Shown piece after piece: positions 7,579 to 15,235 of a stretch of 41,011 nucleotides of DNA; position 1 is the stretch's first letter; every line of letters begins with the position of its first letter. Below the pieces are notes generated by a model that ran no database searches, had not been told where the DNA came from, and saw only the letters and a program-made list of their open reading frames with translations. The DNA comes from Actinomadura harenae (GTDB lineage Bacteria > Actinomycetota > Actinomycetes > Streptosporangiales > Streptosporangiaceae), in contig NZ_RFFG01000071.1 in NCBI RefSeq assembly GCF_003696215.1, forward strand, positions 1 through 41,011, written 5' to 3'. The position numbers and the translations under genes are program-made.

Positions 7579-8268
7579 ATGACGTTCGACCTGATGGAAC
7601 AGCTGCCCGGCGACTGGCGGGAGCGGCTCGACCCGCTGCTCGACCCGGCCCGGACCGAGGCGCTCGGCGCGTTCGTGGACGGGGAGTACGGGGAGCAGAC
7701 CGTCTACCCGCCGCGTGAGGACCTCTTCAACGCCTTCCGGCACTGCCCGTACGACCGGGCGCGCGTGCTCGTCCTCGGGCAGGACCCGTACCACGGGCCC
7801 GGCCAGGCGCACGGCCTGTCCTTCAGCGTCAAGCCTGGCGTGAAGCCGCCGCCGTCCTTGCGCAACATCTACAAGGAGCTGGCGAGCGACCTCGACGTCC
7901 CGGTCAACACGCAGGGCGACCTGACGCCATGGGCCGACCAGGGCGTCCTGCTGCTCAACGCGGTCCTGACCGTCCGCGCCGGGGACGCCGGGTCGCACGC
8001 GAACCAGGGCTGGGAGGAGTTCACCGACGCGGCCATCCGCGCGCTGAACGAGAAGTCCGAGCGGGTCGTGTTCGTGCTGTGGGGCGCGTACGCGCGCAAG
8101 AAGGCCCGCCTCGTCACGGGCGATCAGCACGTCGTGATCGAGTCGGCGCACCCGAGCCCGCTGAGCGCCAAGAAGTTCTGGGGCACCAAGCCGTTCAGCG
8201 CCGTCAACAAGGCCCTGGCGGACGCGGGCCAGCCGGAGATCGACTGGGACCTCGGCTCCGCCTCCTGA
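7579..8268 (+). CDS. ung: Uracil-DNA glycosylase, family 1
   Basis: Ung removes uracil from DNA to start base excision repair. The 229-aa protein has the water-activating motif GQDPYHG at 67-73 (D69), the PPPSLRNIYKEL minor-groove/Ser-Pro segment at about 90-101, LLLLNAVLTV with the uracil-binding asparagine, and the leucine-loop HPSPLS at 191-196 (H191). These are the full set of family 1 signatures. ATG at 7579 has GGAGAG about 9 bases upstream. It is divergent from modA and monocistronic. Confidence 0.97.
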   Translation: MTFDLMEQLPGDWRERLDPLLDPARTEALGAFVDGEYGEQTVYPPREDLFNAFRHCPYDRARVLVLGQDPYHGPGQAHGLSFSVKPGVKPPPSLRNIYKELASDLDVPVNTQGDLTPWADQGVLLLNAVLTVRAGDAGSHANQGWEEFTDAAIRALNEKSERVVFVLWGAYARKKARLVTGDQHVVIESAHPSPLSAKKFWGTKPFSAVNKALADAGQPEIDWDLGSAS

Positions 8269-8380
8269 CCCTCCTGAGGGCCGCGTGGCGGCACAGGGTG
8301 ATCTTTTTCCCCCGGCCGGGGGAGACGGCTCCCCTCCGGGCGGGAGGTGCGGCGGCGCGGACGCCGCGATGCTCGGGAGC

Positions 8381-9394
8381 ATGACGACCATCGCTCCGCC
8401 CCTGCCGTCCGCCCCGCGCGGACGGCACGGGTCGCCGGGCCCGCTGCGCCTGGCCATCGCCTACCTGACCTGCGCGGCGTGCGCCCCCTACATCGTGTTG
8501 AAGCTGATCTGGCTGTTCGGGGGGAACCTCGGCGTCAACGAGGCCGGGTGGATGCACACGACCAAGGTCGAGGTCGCCAACGCGATCACCCTGACCCTGG
8601 ACGCCACGGCCATCCTGATCGTGCTCGCGTTCACCTTCGGCTGGGGTCTGCGGCTGCCGTCCTGGCTGGTCGTGGTCCCCATCTGGGTCGGGACGGGACT
8701 GCTCTCCCCGCTCGCGCTCGGCGTCCCCGTGGGCGCGATGGTGCAGTTCGTGTCGGGTGAGGGGTCACCGACGTCGACGGCGTCGGCGTCCGCCCTCGAC
8801 CCGTGGGTGTTCGCCGTCGTGTACGGCGGGTTCGTCACCCAGGCCATCGGCCTGACGATCGCGTTCGTGTTCTACGCGCGGGCGCGGTGGCCCGAGGTGT
8901 TCGCCCTGACGGCGCGGGACGTCCCGGCCGGGCCGGCCGACGTCATGCGGCGCTTCCTCGTCTGGGCGGCGGCCGTTCCGCTGACCTTCGCCGCGATCGT
9001 GGACCTCTTCTGGGCGTTCGGCGGCGGCGGCCGGGCGGAGGACCTCAGCACCGCGCAGCAGGTGTTCCAGTTCGTGAACGGCGCCATCCTGCTCGCCGGG
9101 GCCGCCGGGGCGGTGGCGCTCGTCCAGCGGCGGCGCGGGCGGCTGCTCGTCCCGCTGGTCGCGACCTGGGTCGGCGGCGGCGCGGGCTTCTCCTACGGCC
9201 TGTTCACGTCCATGGTCGCCGCGGACCCGGACACGACGACCCTGATGAACCTCCAGGCCCTGACGGCCCTGCTGGGCGGCCTGGTGATCGCCCTGGCCGG
9301 CGCGTCCCTGATCGCGGAACGCGCCGCCGGACGGGCCGCCGGGGTGGGCGCGGACGGTCAGAGCGCGAGCCCGACCGCCAGCAGCACGCCGTAG
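8381..9394 (+). CDS. Polytopic membrane protein of unknown function
   Basis: With the ATG at 8381 this is a 337-aa protein with about eight hydrophobic helices (starting with LAIAYLTCAACAPYIVLKLIWLFG and ending with ALLGGLVIALAGASLIAER) and no recognised catalytic motif. A short, Ser/Ala-rich cytoplasmic tail ends the protein. An in-frame ATG at 8369 is also possible; an upstream GTG at 8285 is unlikely because the intervening codons have poor third-position GC. Its 3' end overlaps the 3' end of menA on the other strand by 37 bp. I do not recognise a family beyond a generic actinobacterial membrane protein. Confidence 0.75.
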   Translation: MTTIAPPLPSAPRGRHGSPGPLRLAIAYLTCAACAPYIVLKLIWLFGGNLGVNEAGWMHTTKVEVANAITLTLDATAILIVLAFTFGWGLRLPSWLVVVPIWVGTGLLSPLALGVPVGAMVQFVSGEGSPTSTASASALDPWVFAVVYGGFVTQAIGLTIAFVFYARARWPEVFALTARDVPAGPADVMRRFLVWAAAVPLTFAAIVDLFWAFGGGGRAEDLSTAQQVFQFVNGAILLAGAAGAVALVQRRRGRLLVPLVATWVGGGAGFSYGLFTSMVAADPDTTTLMNLQALTALLGGLVIALAGASLIAERAAGRAAGVGADGQSASPTASSTP

Positions 9395-10224
9395 ACGATC
9401 TGGAGGCGGGCGGTCATGCCCAGCACCGGGATGAGGTCCCGGCCCTTGGCGCCCTGGACGACCTTCTGCGTGGGCGGCACCGAGAACGGCGCGGCGAGCA
9501 GCGCGATCAGCACCCACGGGTGCGGGGCCGCGAGCGCGAGGACGACCATGAACGGCACCGCGCAGCACGCCGCGTACAGGATGCGCGTCCAGGGACCGCC
9601 GAGGACGACCGCGAGGGTCCGCTTGCCGGACTCCTGGTCGGTCGGCAGATCCCGCAGGTTGTTGACGACCAGCAGCGCGCAGGCCAGCAGCCCGATCGGG
9701 ACCGCGGCCGCCCACGCCTCCCAGGGCAGCGTCTCGGTCTGGACGTACACGGTGCCGACGACCGCGACCAGCCCGAAGAACACGAACACCGAGATCTCGC
9801 CGAGCGCCCGGTACCCGTACGGGTTCTTGCCTCCGGTGTAGAACCAGGCGGCGAGGATCGCGAACGCGCCGACCAGCAGCAGCCACCAGGACGTCACGGC
9901 GGCGAGCACCAGGCCGGCGGCGGCGGCGACCGCGAAGCTGCCGAGCGCCGCCGCCAGCACCTGCTTGGGCTTGGCGACCTTGGACCCGACCAGGCGCAGC
10001 GGCCCGACCCGGACCTCGTCGGTGCCGCGCACGCCGTCGCTGTAGTCGTTGGAGTAGTTCACGCCGATCTGGAGCACGAGCGCGACGACGGCGGCCAGCA
10101 GGGCACGCCACCACACGGCGTGTCCCGCGCCGATCGCCACGCCGGTTCCGACGACGACGGGCACGAGCGAGGTGGGAAGGGTGCGGGGCCGGGACCCGGC
10201 GACCCATTGGGAGAGCGTGGCCAC
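9358..10224 (-). CDS. menA: 1,4-dihydroxy-2-naphthoate polyprenyltransferase
   Basis: MenA attaches the polyprenyl chain to dihydroxynaphthoate in menaquinone synthesis, in the membrane. The 288-aa protein belongs to the UbiA family: it has the Mg-binding NDYSDGVRGTD motif (N59, D60, D63, D69) and the second aspartate motif in NNLRDLPTDQESGKRTLAV, plus about eight membrane helices. The N-terminus MATLSQWVAGSRPRTLPTS is typical of MenA. The start is GTG at 10224; no Shine-Dalgarno is visible, but TAGCGG lies 7 bases upstream, an imperfect -10. It follows the MFS gene on the same strand after a 60-base gap. No other men genes are in the window. Confidence 0.95.
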   Translation of the reverse strand: MATLSQWVAGSRPRTLPTSLVPVVVGTGVAIGAGHAVWWRALLAAVVALVLQIGVNYSNDYSDGVRGTDEVRVGPLRLVGSKVAKPKQVLAAALGSFAVAAAAGLVLAAVTSWWLLLVGAFAILAAWFYTGGKNPYGYRALGEISVFVFFGLVAVVGTVYVQTETLPWEAWAAAVPIGLLACALLVVNNLRDLPTDQESGKRTLAVVLGGPWTRILYAACCAVPFMVVLALAAPHPWVLIALLAAPFSVPPTQKVVQGAKGRDLIPVLGMTARLQIVYGVLLAVGLAL

Positions 10225-10284
10225 AGTGATACCGCTAGTTCTCGAGGAGGACAGGGGACGGTGCTTGATTCTCGCCGATGATGA

Positions 10285-12033
10285 TCAATGCTCGGGCGCC
10301 GCCGTGCCGGCTCGTCCGGCGGAGGGCCCCTGACCAGCGGCGTCGCTACTGGTGTCGGGGGCGGCGTCGACGGCGGCGCTGTCGGCGGCGTCGGCGCTCT
10401 CGACGTCCGATTCGACCCGGGACGACCGGGACGCCCCGGACGGGCGCAGCCGCAGGGAGAGCAGCAGCCCCCCGGCGAGGATGACCGCGGTGGCGAGGGC
10501 TCCCGCGCGGGACGCGTCGGCGAGGCTCGCGTCGGCGGCGCGGGCGACCTCGCCCATGCCGGGCGTCCGGTGCAGGTCGCGGGCGGAGGTCCCGGCGCTG
10601 TGCCGCAGGTCGCGGGTGATCGCGTCGCGGCGCGCGGCGGGCAGGCCCTCGTGGTCGAGGCGTCCGGACATCGCGTGCCCGAGCGTGGTCGCGAACACCG
10701 TTCCGATCACCGCGACGCCGAGCGCCGCGCCGATCTGCCGGGCCGTCGACTGGGTGCCGGACGCCTGCCCGGCGCGGTCCGGCGGGACGTCGGCGAGCGA
10801 GACGTTGGTGAGCTGCGCGGACGTCAGGCCGAGGCCGAGCCCGTACAGCAGCATCCAGGGCGCGAGCCCGAGCCCGCCGGTCGTGGGGGAGAGGGTGGCC
10901 GCGAGCGCGAGGACGGCGAGGACCTCCAGCACCATCCCGCCCTGGACGACCCGGTGCGGCCCGTACTTGTTGGCGAGCACGTGCGCGACCGCCCCGGACC
11001 CGAACGCCCCGGCGGCCAGCGGCAGGATCGCGAGGCTGATCTCCAGCGGCGCGCTGCCGTGCACGCCGAGCAGGAACAGCGGCAGGACGAACAGCAGTCC
11101 CAGCTCACCGACGTTGATCAGTGCCGAGGCCAGGTTGCCGTTCCGGAAGCTCGGGACGGAGAACAGCGTCAGGTCGAGCATGACGGGCCGTCCGGCGGCC
11201 GCGCGGGCGCGCTCGACGAGGACCAGGACGACCAGCAGGGCCAGCCCGGCGGCGATCATCAGCGGTATCGGGGACAGCCCGCCGGCCGCGACGTGCCGGG
11301 TCGCCGTCCACCAGCCGAACGCGGGACCCTCGATGATCCCGCAGACCAGCAGGCCGAAAGCCGCGGCCGACAGCAGCGCGCCGGGCCAGTCGATCCCGAG
11401 CCGCCCGCCCGCCGTCGCCGCCCGGGTCTCCGGGACGACCTTCAGGACGCCCCAGATCAGCGCGGCGCCGAAGACCAGGTTCACGCCGAACGCCCAGCGC
11501 CACGTCCCGCCGGAGGCGAGCGCGCCCCCGACCAGCGGCCCGAGCGCGGACATCCCGGCGATCGTCGCGCCCCAGATCCCGAAGGCGTGCGCACGCTCCT
11601 TGCCGGTGAACATCGCGTTCAGCGTCGAGAGTGTGGCGGGCATCACCATGGACGCCCCGACCCCCTGGAGCGCCCGCGCGCCGATCAGGCTCGTCGAGTC
11701 GGTCGACAGCGCGGCCAGGACGCTCGCGACGGTGAACACCGCCACCCCGAGGACGATCATCCGGCGCCGTCCGAACAGGTCGCCCGCGCGCCCGAACGGG
11801 ATCAGCAGCGCGGCGAACACCAGCGCGTAGACCGAGGTCACCCACTCCGCGCTCGCGGTGCTCAGCCCCAGGTCGTCGACCAGCTGCGGGAGCAGGACGC
11901 CGACGATCGTGGCGTCCACCACGATCAGCGAGACGCCGAGGCTGATGACGACCGCGGCGAACAGCGCGCGGCGCGCGGTCCGGTCGTCCGCGGCCGGGGC
12001 GATCGGCGGCGTCATGGAGGCGAGTCGGGGCAC
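10285..12033 (-). CDS. MFS multidrug exporter, DHA2 (EmrB/QacA) type
   Basis: This 582-aa proton-driven exporter has about 14 membrane segments. It shows the motif A-type loop GRAGDLFGRRRMIVLG after helix 2, the DHA2 hallmark VDATIVGVLLPQLVDDLGLS in helix 1, and motif C-like glycines in LGPLVGGALASGGTWRWAFGVN. The C-terminal tail is long, hydrophilic and Ala/Asp/Ser-rich (about the last 70 residues). The substrate cannot be deduced. The GTG start at 12033 has TATTTT 7 bases upstream and no ribosome binding site, so a leaderless mRNA is likely; an in-frame ATG at 12015 is the alternative. No regulator gene adjoins it directly. Confidence 0.92.
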   Translation of the reverse strand: MPRLASMTPPIAPAADDRTARRALFAAVVISLGVSLIVVDATIVGVLLPQLVDDLGLSTASAEWVTSVYALVFAALLIPFGRAGDLFGRRRMIVLGVAVFTVASVLAALSTDSTSLIGARALQGVGASMVMPATLSTLNAMFTGKERAHAFGIWGATIAGMSALGPLVGGALASGGTWRWAFGVNLVFGAALIWGVLKVVPETRAATAGGRLGIDWPGALLSAAAFGLLVCGIIEGPAFGWWTATRHVAAGGLSPIPLMIAAGLALLVVLVLVERARAAAGRPVMLDLTLFSVPSFRNGNLASALINVGELGLLFVLPLFLLGVHGSAPLEISLAILPLAAGAFGSGAVAHVLANKYGPHRVVQGGMVLEVLAVLALAATLSPTTGGLGLAPWMLLYGLGLGLTSAQLTNVSLADVPPDRAGQASGTQSTARQIGAALGVAVIGTVFATTLGHAMSGRLDHEGLPAARRDAITRDLRHSAGTSARDLHRTPGMGEVARAADASLADASRAGALATAVILAGGLLLSLRLRPSGASRSSRVESDVESADAADSAAVDAAPDTSSDAAGQGPSAGRAGTAAPEH

Positions 12034-12040
12034 GGGGTCA

Positions 12041-12046
12041 AAAATA
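12041..12046 (-). promoter_or_regulatory. Putative -10 box of the DHA2 exporter (leaderless)
   Basis: TATTTT on the minus strand ends 7 bases before the GTG start at 12033. It is among the few AT-rich hexamers in the region, and no Shine-Dalgarno sequence lies between. Confidence 0.5.
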
Positions 12047-12072
12047 TGCCCGCCGCCGGGGTGCCCTTCACC

Positions 12073-12098
12073 CGCCCCGGCCGGTGGCGGCCGGGGCG
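12073..12098 (-). terminator. Hairpin terminator after the GNAT gene
   Basis: A perfect 11-bp stem (12073-12083 with 12088-12098) with a 4-base loop, placed 7 bases past the GNAT stop codon and before the MFS promoter. Confidence 0.65.
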
Positions 12099-12105
12099 CG
12101 GGGGC

Positions 12106-12675
12106 CTACTGCGCGGGCGTGACGTCGGGCGTGGTGTCGGGTGTGATGTCGGTATGGAGCCGGATCTGCCGGATCGGCTCGCCCATGTCGAGGTCCCGGG
12201 CCGTCCCGTCGGGGGCCCAGCCCGCCGAGCCGAGGAACCGCCGGAGCACCTCGTCCCCCTCGAACGCCCAGGACACCAGGGTGCGGAAGCCGTCCTCGCG
12301 GAGCAGGTCGACGGTCGCGGCGAGCAGCCGGCTGCCGTGCCCCTCCCGCGCGTGGACGGGGTCGACGAGCAGGGTGAGCAGCTCGGCGTCCGCCGTCGCG
12401 TCGAGATCGCCGTCCTCGGCCGGTCCGTGCGCCGCGAACCCGACGACCAGGTCGGACGCCACCGCGACCAGCAGCCGGTGCCGGGGGCTCGGCGGCGTGG
12501 TCACCGCCTGCGTCCAGCGCTCTCGCCAGGCGTCCAGGGCCGGCGGGCTGGTCACCCGCTCCAGGACGTCCGCGGGCAGCAGCTCCGCGTATCCCCGACG
12601 CCAGGCTCGCACCTGGATGTCGGCCACAGCTCCGGCGTCCGCGCGCCGTGCCGGGCGCACCCCGACGTCAGCCAT
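12106..12675 (-). CDS. GNAT-family N-acetyltransferase
   Basis: This 189-aa protein transfers an acetyl group from acetyl-CoA to an unknown amine. Motif A, the acetyl-CoA pyrophosphate loop, is seen in LLTLLVDPVHAREGHGSRLL (RxxGxG-like REGHGS), with the supporting N-terminal IQVRAWRRGYAELLP and the C-terminal LGSAGWAPDGTAR. The last 15 residues are a short TPD-type repeat (DITPDTTPDVTP) encoded by near-identical 12-nt units at the gene's 3' end. ATG at 12675 has GGAGG upstream. The CGNR gene ends 21 bases before this start on the same strand, so the two probably form an operon. Confidence 0.88.
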   Translation of the reverse strand: MADVGVRPARRADAGAVADIQVRAWRRGYAELLPADVLERVTSPPALDAWRERWTQAVTTPPSPRHRLLVAVASDLVVGFAAHGPAEDGDLDATADAELLTLLVDPVHAREGHGSRLLAATVDLLREDGFRTLVSWAFEGDEVLRRFLGSAGWAPDGTARDLDMGEPIRQIRLHTDITPDTTPDVTPAQ

Positions 12676-12696
12676 CCGCCACCTCCGCCCAGCAGC

Positions 12697-13332
12697 CTAG
12701 TGCTCCCCGGGCCCATGATCGGCGGCGTGCCCGGCGGGCCGGTCGACGAGCGGGCCGGCGGGCCGGTCGGCGGGCTGGTCGGGGGTGCGGAGGCGGGCGC
12801 GGTAGGCGCGGGTCTTGGTCCGGTTGCCGCAGACCCGCATCGAGCACCAGGCCCGCGAGCGGTTCTTGGACGTGTCGAGGAACGCCCAGCGGCAGGTGCT
12901 CTCCTGGCAGACCTTGAGGCGGGTCCACGTGCCGTCCGCGACGGCGTCCATGATCGACGCCGCGATCCGCGCGAGTCCGGCGCGGGCCCCGGTCCCGGCG
13001 TTCAGGGGGACGAGCCGGGGCGCCCCTTCGGCCAGGGTGACCCGGAGGGGGAGCGCGGTGAACGCGTCCTCGAGCCCCGGCGGGAACGGCGGCCCGGACG
13101 GATGGGACGGCCCGTGGTGGTCGAGCATCGCCGCGCGCAGCCCTTCGCGCAGGTCGCGTGCGAGATCAAAATCGGCGGCGGACGCGGCGGACGTGGCGGG
13201 GGCCAGGTCGTGCTCGCCCAGCCAGGCGACGAGGCGGCCGGGCGTGCCGATCTCGTCGGAGCCGGTCTCGACGTCCAGGGTGTTCACGAAGTCCCGCAGG
13301 AGCGCGGCCGCGTCGCGGGAAGTGTCGGTCAT
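12697..13332 (-). CDS. CGNR zinc-finger / ABATE-domain protein (putative regulator)
   Basis: This 211-aa protein has an N-terminal ABATE-type region starting LLRDFVNTLDVETGSDEIGTP and a C-terminal CGNR zinc finger. Its four cysteines (C142, C147, C163, C168) sit in CQESTC and CSMRVCGNR, with CGNR at 168-171. The family is thought to bind nucleic acid and regulate stress or antibiotic genes. A Pro/Ala/Asp-rich tail (about 184-211) after the finger consists of degenerate DRPAG-type repeats. The ATG at 13332 has GGAG 9-12 bases upstream; the frame stays open further upstream but without coding signs. It is co-directional with, and closely followed by, the GNAT gene. Confidence 0.9.
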   Translation of the reverse strand: MTDTSRDAAALLRDFVNTLDVETGSDEIGTPGRLVAWLGEHDLAPATSAASAADFDLARDLREGLRAAMLDHHGPSHPSGPPFPPGLEDAFTALPLRVTLAEGAPRLVPLNAGTGARAGLARIAASIMDAVADGTWTRLKVCQESTCRWAFLDTSKNRSRAWCSMRVCGNRTKTRAYRARLRTPDQPADRPAGPLVDRPAGHAADHGPGEH

Positions 13333-13356
13333 CGGGGTTCTCCTGCCTTCCCTCGC

Positions 13357-13362
13357 AGGGTA
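13357..13362 (-). promoter_or_regulatory. Putative -10 box of the CGNR-GNAT unit
   Basis: Minus strand reads TACCCT, a TANNNT match 24 bases before the ATG. The resulting leader of about 18 nt would contain the GGAG ribosome binding site. Confidence 0.35.
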
Positions 13363-13395
13363 CCAGCGCCGACACCGCCGTCCCCGGATCACTGG

Positions 13396-13425
13396 TTGCG
13401 GCGCTCCGAGACACCTGCATAGGCT
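13396..13425 (+). promoter_or_regulatory. Putative promoter of the VOC gene
   Basis: TTGCGG (13396-13401) and TAGGCT (13420-13425) are 18 bases apart, a reasonable primary-sigma promoter. Start of transcription near 13432 would give a leader of about 25 nt with AAGGAG at 13443-13448. Confidence 0.5.
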
Positions 13426-13456
13426 TTTAGCCGGTGTCGACGAAGGAGTGGTCAGG

Positions 13457-13801
13457 ATGTTCCCCCGTGTGCGCGCGATCGCGATCGACTGCAACGACCT
13501 CGAGGCCCAGGCGGGGTTCTGGGGCGCGCTGCTCGGCATGAAGGTCACCGAGCGGAGCGACGACTGGTACGAGCTCGAACCGCTCAGCGAGGGCGGCCCG
13601 AGGCTCTGCCTCCAGGGCGTCCCCGAGGGAAAGGCCGTCAAGAACCGGCTCCACCTGGACCTGGACGTCCCCGAGACCGCCGGGGCGCGGACCCGCGAGC
13701 TCGGCGCGACGCTCGTCAACCGCGCGGACAGCGGCACCTACGAGGTCTGGCAGGACCCGGAGGGCAACGAGTTCTGCCTCGTCCTGCCCGCGGCGGGCTG
13801 A
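13457..13801 (+). CDS. VOC-superfamily (glyoxalase-like) protein
   Basis: The 114-aa protein has the paired beta-alpha-beta pattern of vicinal oxygen chelate proteins: AIDCNDLEAQAGFWGALLGMKV at the start, LHLDLDVP in the middle and WQDPEGNEFCLVLP at the end, the last being a very common VOC C-terminal signature. Members may be metalloenzymes or ligand-sequestering resistance proteins; this small single-domain form cannot be assigned a substrate. The start ATG at 13457 has AAGGAG 8 bases upstream. It is convergent with the MocR gene; only 23 bases separate the stop codons. Confidence 0.88.
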   Translation: MFPRVRAIAIDCNDLEAQAGFWGALLGMKVTERSDDWYELEPLSEGGPRLCLQGVPEGKAVKNRLHLDLDVPETAGARTRELGATLVNRADSGTYEVWQDPEGNEFCLVLPAAG

Positions 13802-13824
13802 CCCCAGGGGACAGAGCGAACAGG

Positions 13825-15219
13825 TCAGGAGTGCAGGACGGTCGCCAGGCGGCGGACGCCCTCCGCCAGCTCGGCCTCGGACGCCGCCGAGCCGTAGCTC
13901 ACGCGGAGGAACGGCGCCGGGGGCTCGGCCGGGAAGAACGGGCGTCCCGCGCTGACCAGGACGCCCGCGCGAAGGGCGTCGCGGGCCAGGGCCTCGTCGT
14001 CGGTGCCGTCCGGGAGGCGGAGCCACAGGTGCGTTGAGCCCTCCGGCCGCGAGTGGCCCAGGCCGGGGAGGTCGCGGGCGAGGGCGGCGGCGAGCGCGTC
14101 CCGGCGCGAGCGCAGGGCGGCGTGGACGGACCGCAGGTGGCGGGGCCAGCCCGGCGAGGTGACGAGTTCCAGCAGCGTCTCCTGGAGCACCCGCGCCGGG
14201 AAGAACTCCGCGACGAGCTGGGTCGAGCGGACGCGTTCGGCGACCGGCCCCCGCGCGACGACCGCCGCGACGCGCAGGCTCGGCGCGGTGGCCTTGGTCA
14301 GGGACGCGATGTGCACGACGCGTCCGTCCGGGTCGTCGGAGACCAGCGGGGACGGGGTGGGCGTCCCGAACCCGAGGTAGCGGGCGTAGTCGTCCTCGAC
14401 GATGAACGCGCCCGCCGCGCGCGCCGCCGCCATGACCTCGGCGCGCCGTCCGGCCGCCAGCGTCGCGCCCGAGGGGTTCTGGTGGGCGGGCTGGAAGTAC
14501 AGGACGCGCGCCCCGGTCTGCTCGAACGCCTCGGCCAGCAGGTCGGGCCGCAGGCCGTGCTCGTCCGCGGGGACGGGCACCGGGTGCAGCCCGCAGGTCC
14601 GTGCGACGGCGAGAACGCCCAGGTACGTCGGTGATTCCACGAGGATGGTCGATCCGGGCGGCGCGATCGCCCGCAGCACGGTCGTGAGCGACTGCTGCCC
14701 GCCGTTGCTGATCAGCACGTCGGACGGCGCGACCGTTCCGCCGAGCGCCCGCGCGTACCAGGCGCGGAGCTCCGGGACGCCTCCGAGCGGCGGGACCTCC
14801 CAGACGTCCGGGCGGCGCGCTGCGCGGGCGGCGGCCGTGGCCAGCGCGCGGAGCGGTTGGAGCGTCGGATGCAGGTATCCGCCGCTGAGCACGGCCGCTC
14901 CCTCGGGCGGACGGGTCAGCAGCCACGTGACCCCGGACGGATCGACGACCCGGTCGCCGAGCGCCACCGCCTGCCACCCGAAGTCGGACGGCTCGGGCGC
15001 GTGCTCCGGTCTCTCGGCCGCGTACGCGCCGCTGCCCGGACGCGTGACGACCAGCCCTTCCGCCGCGAGGAGTGAAAGCGCCCGCGTCACGGTGACCGGG
15101 CTGACCCGGTGGCGCTCCACCAGGGCCCGGCTCGACGGAAGGCGGTCCCCGGGGCGGAGCGCCCTCACCTCCGGGCGCAGCCGATCGGCGAGAGAAAGCG
15201 CACTGCTATCCTGGTGCAT
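13825..15219 (-). CDS. MocR/PdxR-type regulator (GntR HTH fused to aminotransferase-like domain)
   Basis: This 464-aa protein has an N-terminal winged helix (about 8-68; GDRLPSSRALVERHRVSPVTVTRAL) joined to a fold-type I aminotransferase-like domain. The PLP lysine is in ASLTKATAPSLRV (K309), with VEDDYARY (D276-Y278) and FQPAHQNPSG preceding it. MocR proteins use PLP as an effector or cofactor and often regulate a neighbouring transporter or vitamin B6 gene. Here the partner is the divergent EamA exporter. The ATG at 15219 overlaps the exporter's ATG, and both lie inside a near-perfect inverted repeat, pointing to autoregulation. The mRNA is probably leaderless: TATCCT lies 8 bases upstream of the ATG. 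Confidence 0.92.
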   Translation of the reverse strand: MHQDSSALSLADRLRPEVRALRPGDRLPSSRALVERHRVSPVTVTRALSLLAAEGLVVTRPGSGAYAAERPEHAPEPSDFGWQAVALGDRVVDPSGVTWLLTRPPEGAAVLSGGYLHPTLQPLRALATAAARAARRPDVWEVPPLGGVPELRAWYARALGGTVAPSDVLISNGGQQSLTTVLRAIAPPGSTILVESPTYLGVLAVARTCGLHPVPVPADEHGLRPDLLAEAFEQTGARVLYFQPAHQNPSGATLAAGRRAEVMAAARAAGAFIVEDDYARYLGFGTPTPSPLVSDDPDGRVVHIASLTKATAPSLRVAAVVARGPVAERVRSTQLVAEFFPARVLQETLLELVTSPGWPRHLRSVHAALRSRRDALAAALARDLPGLGHSRPEGSTHLWLRLPDGTDDEALARDALRAGVLVSAGRPFFPAEPPAPFLRVSYGSAASEAELAEGVRRLATVLHS

Positions 15220-15235
15220 GAAGCACAAGGATAGC
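15205..15235. promoter_or_regulatory. Inverted-repeat operator overlapping both divergent start codons
   Basis: GCTATCCTGGTGC (15205-15217) and GCACAAGGATAGC (15223-15235) are inverted copies matching at 12 of 13 positions around a 5-base centre. The + strand ATG of the exporter begins at 15218 and the minus strand ATG of the MocR gene is 15219-15217. Each arm also carries TATCCT, which could be a -10 hexamer for the gene reading away from it, so a bound regulator would block both promoters. Confidence 0.7.

Noticed and set aside
8308..8323. Palindrome TCCCCCGGCCGGGGGA after ung as an intrinsic terminator
   Set aside because: The T run precedes the stem on the + strand and becomes an A run after it on the minus strand, so neither direction gives a stem followed by U. 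It may still act as a plain hairpin, but I did not call it.
8285..8380. An upstream GTG that would lengthen the unknown membrane protein by 32 residues
   Set aside because: Codons in this stretch (including GAT, CTT, TTT) do not show the GC bias of coding sequence, and a palindrome occupies the region.
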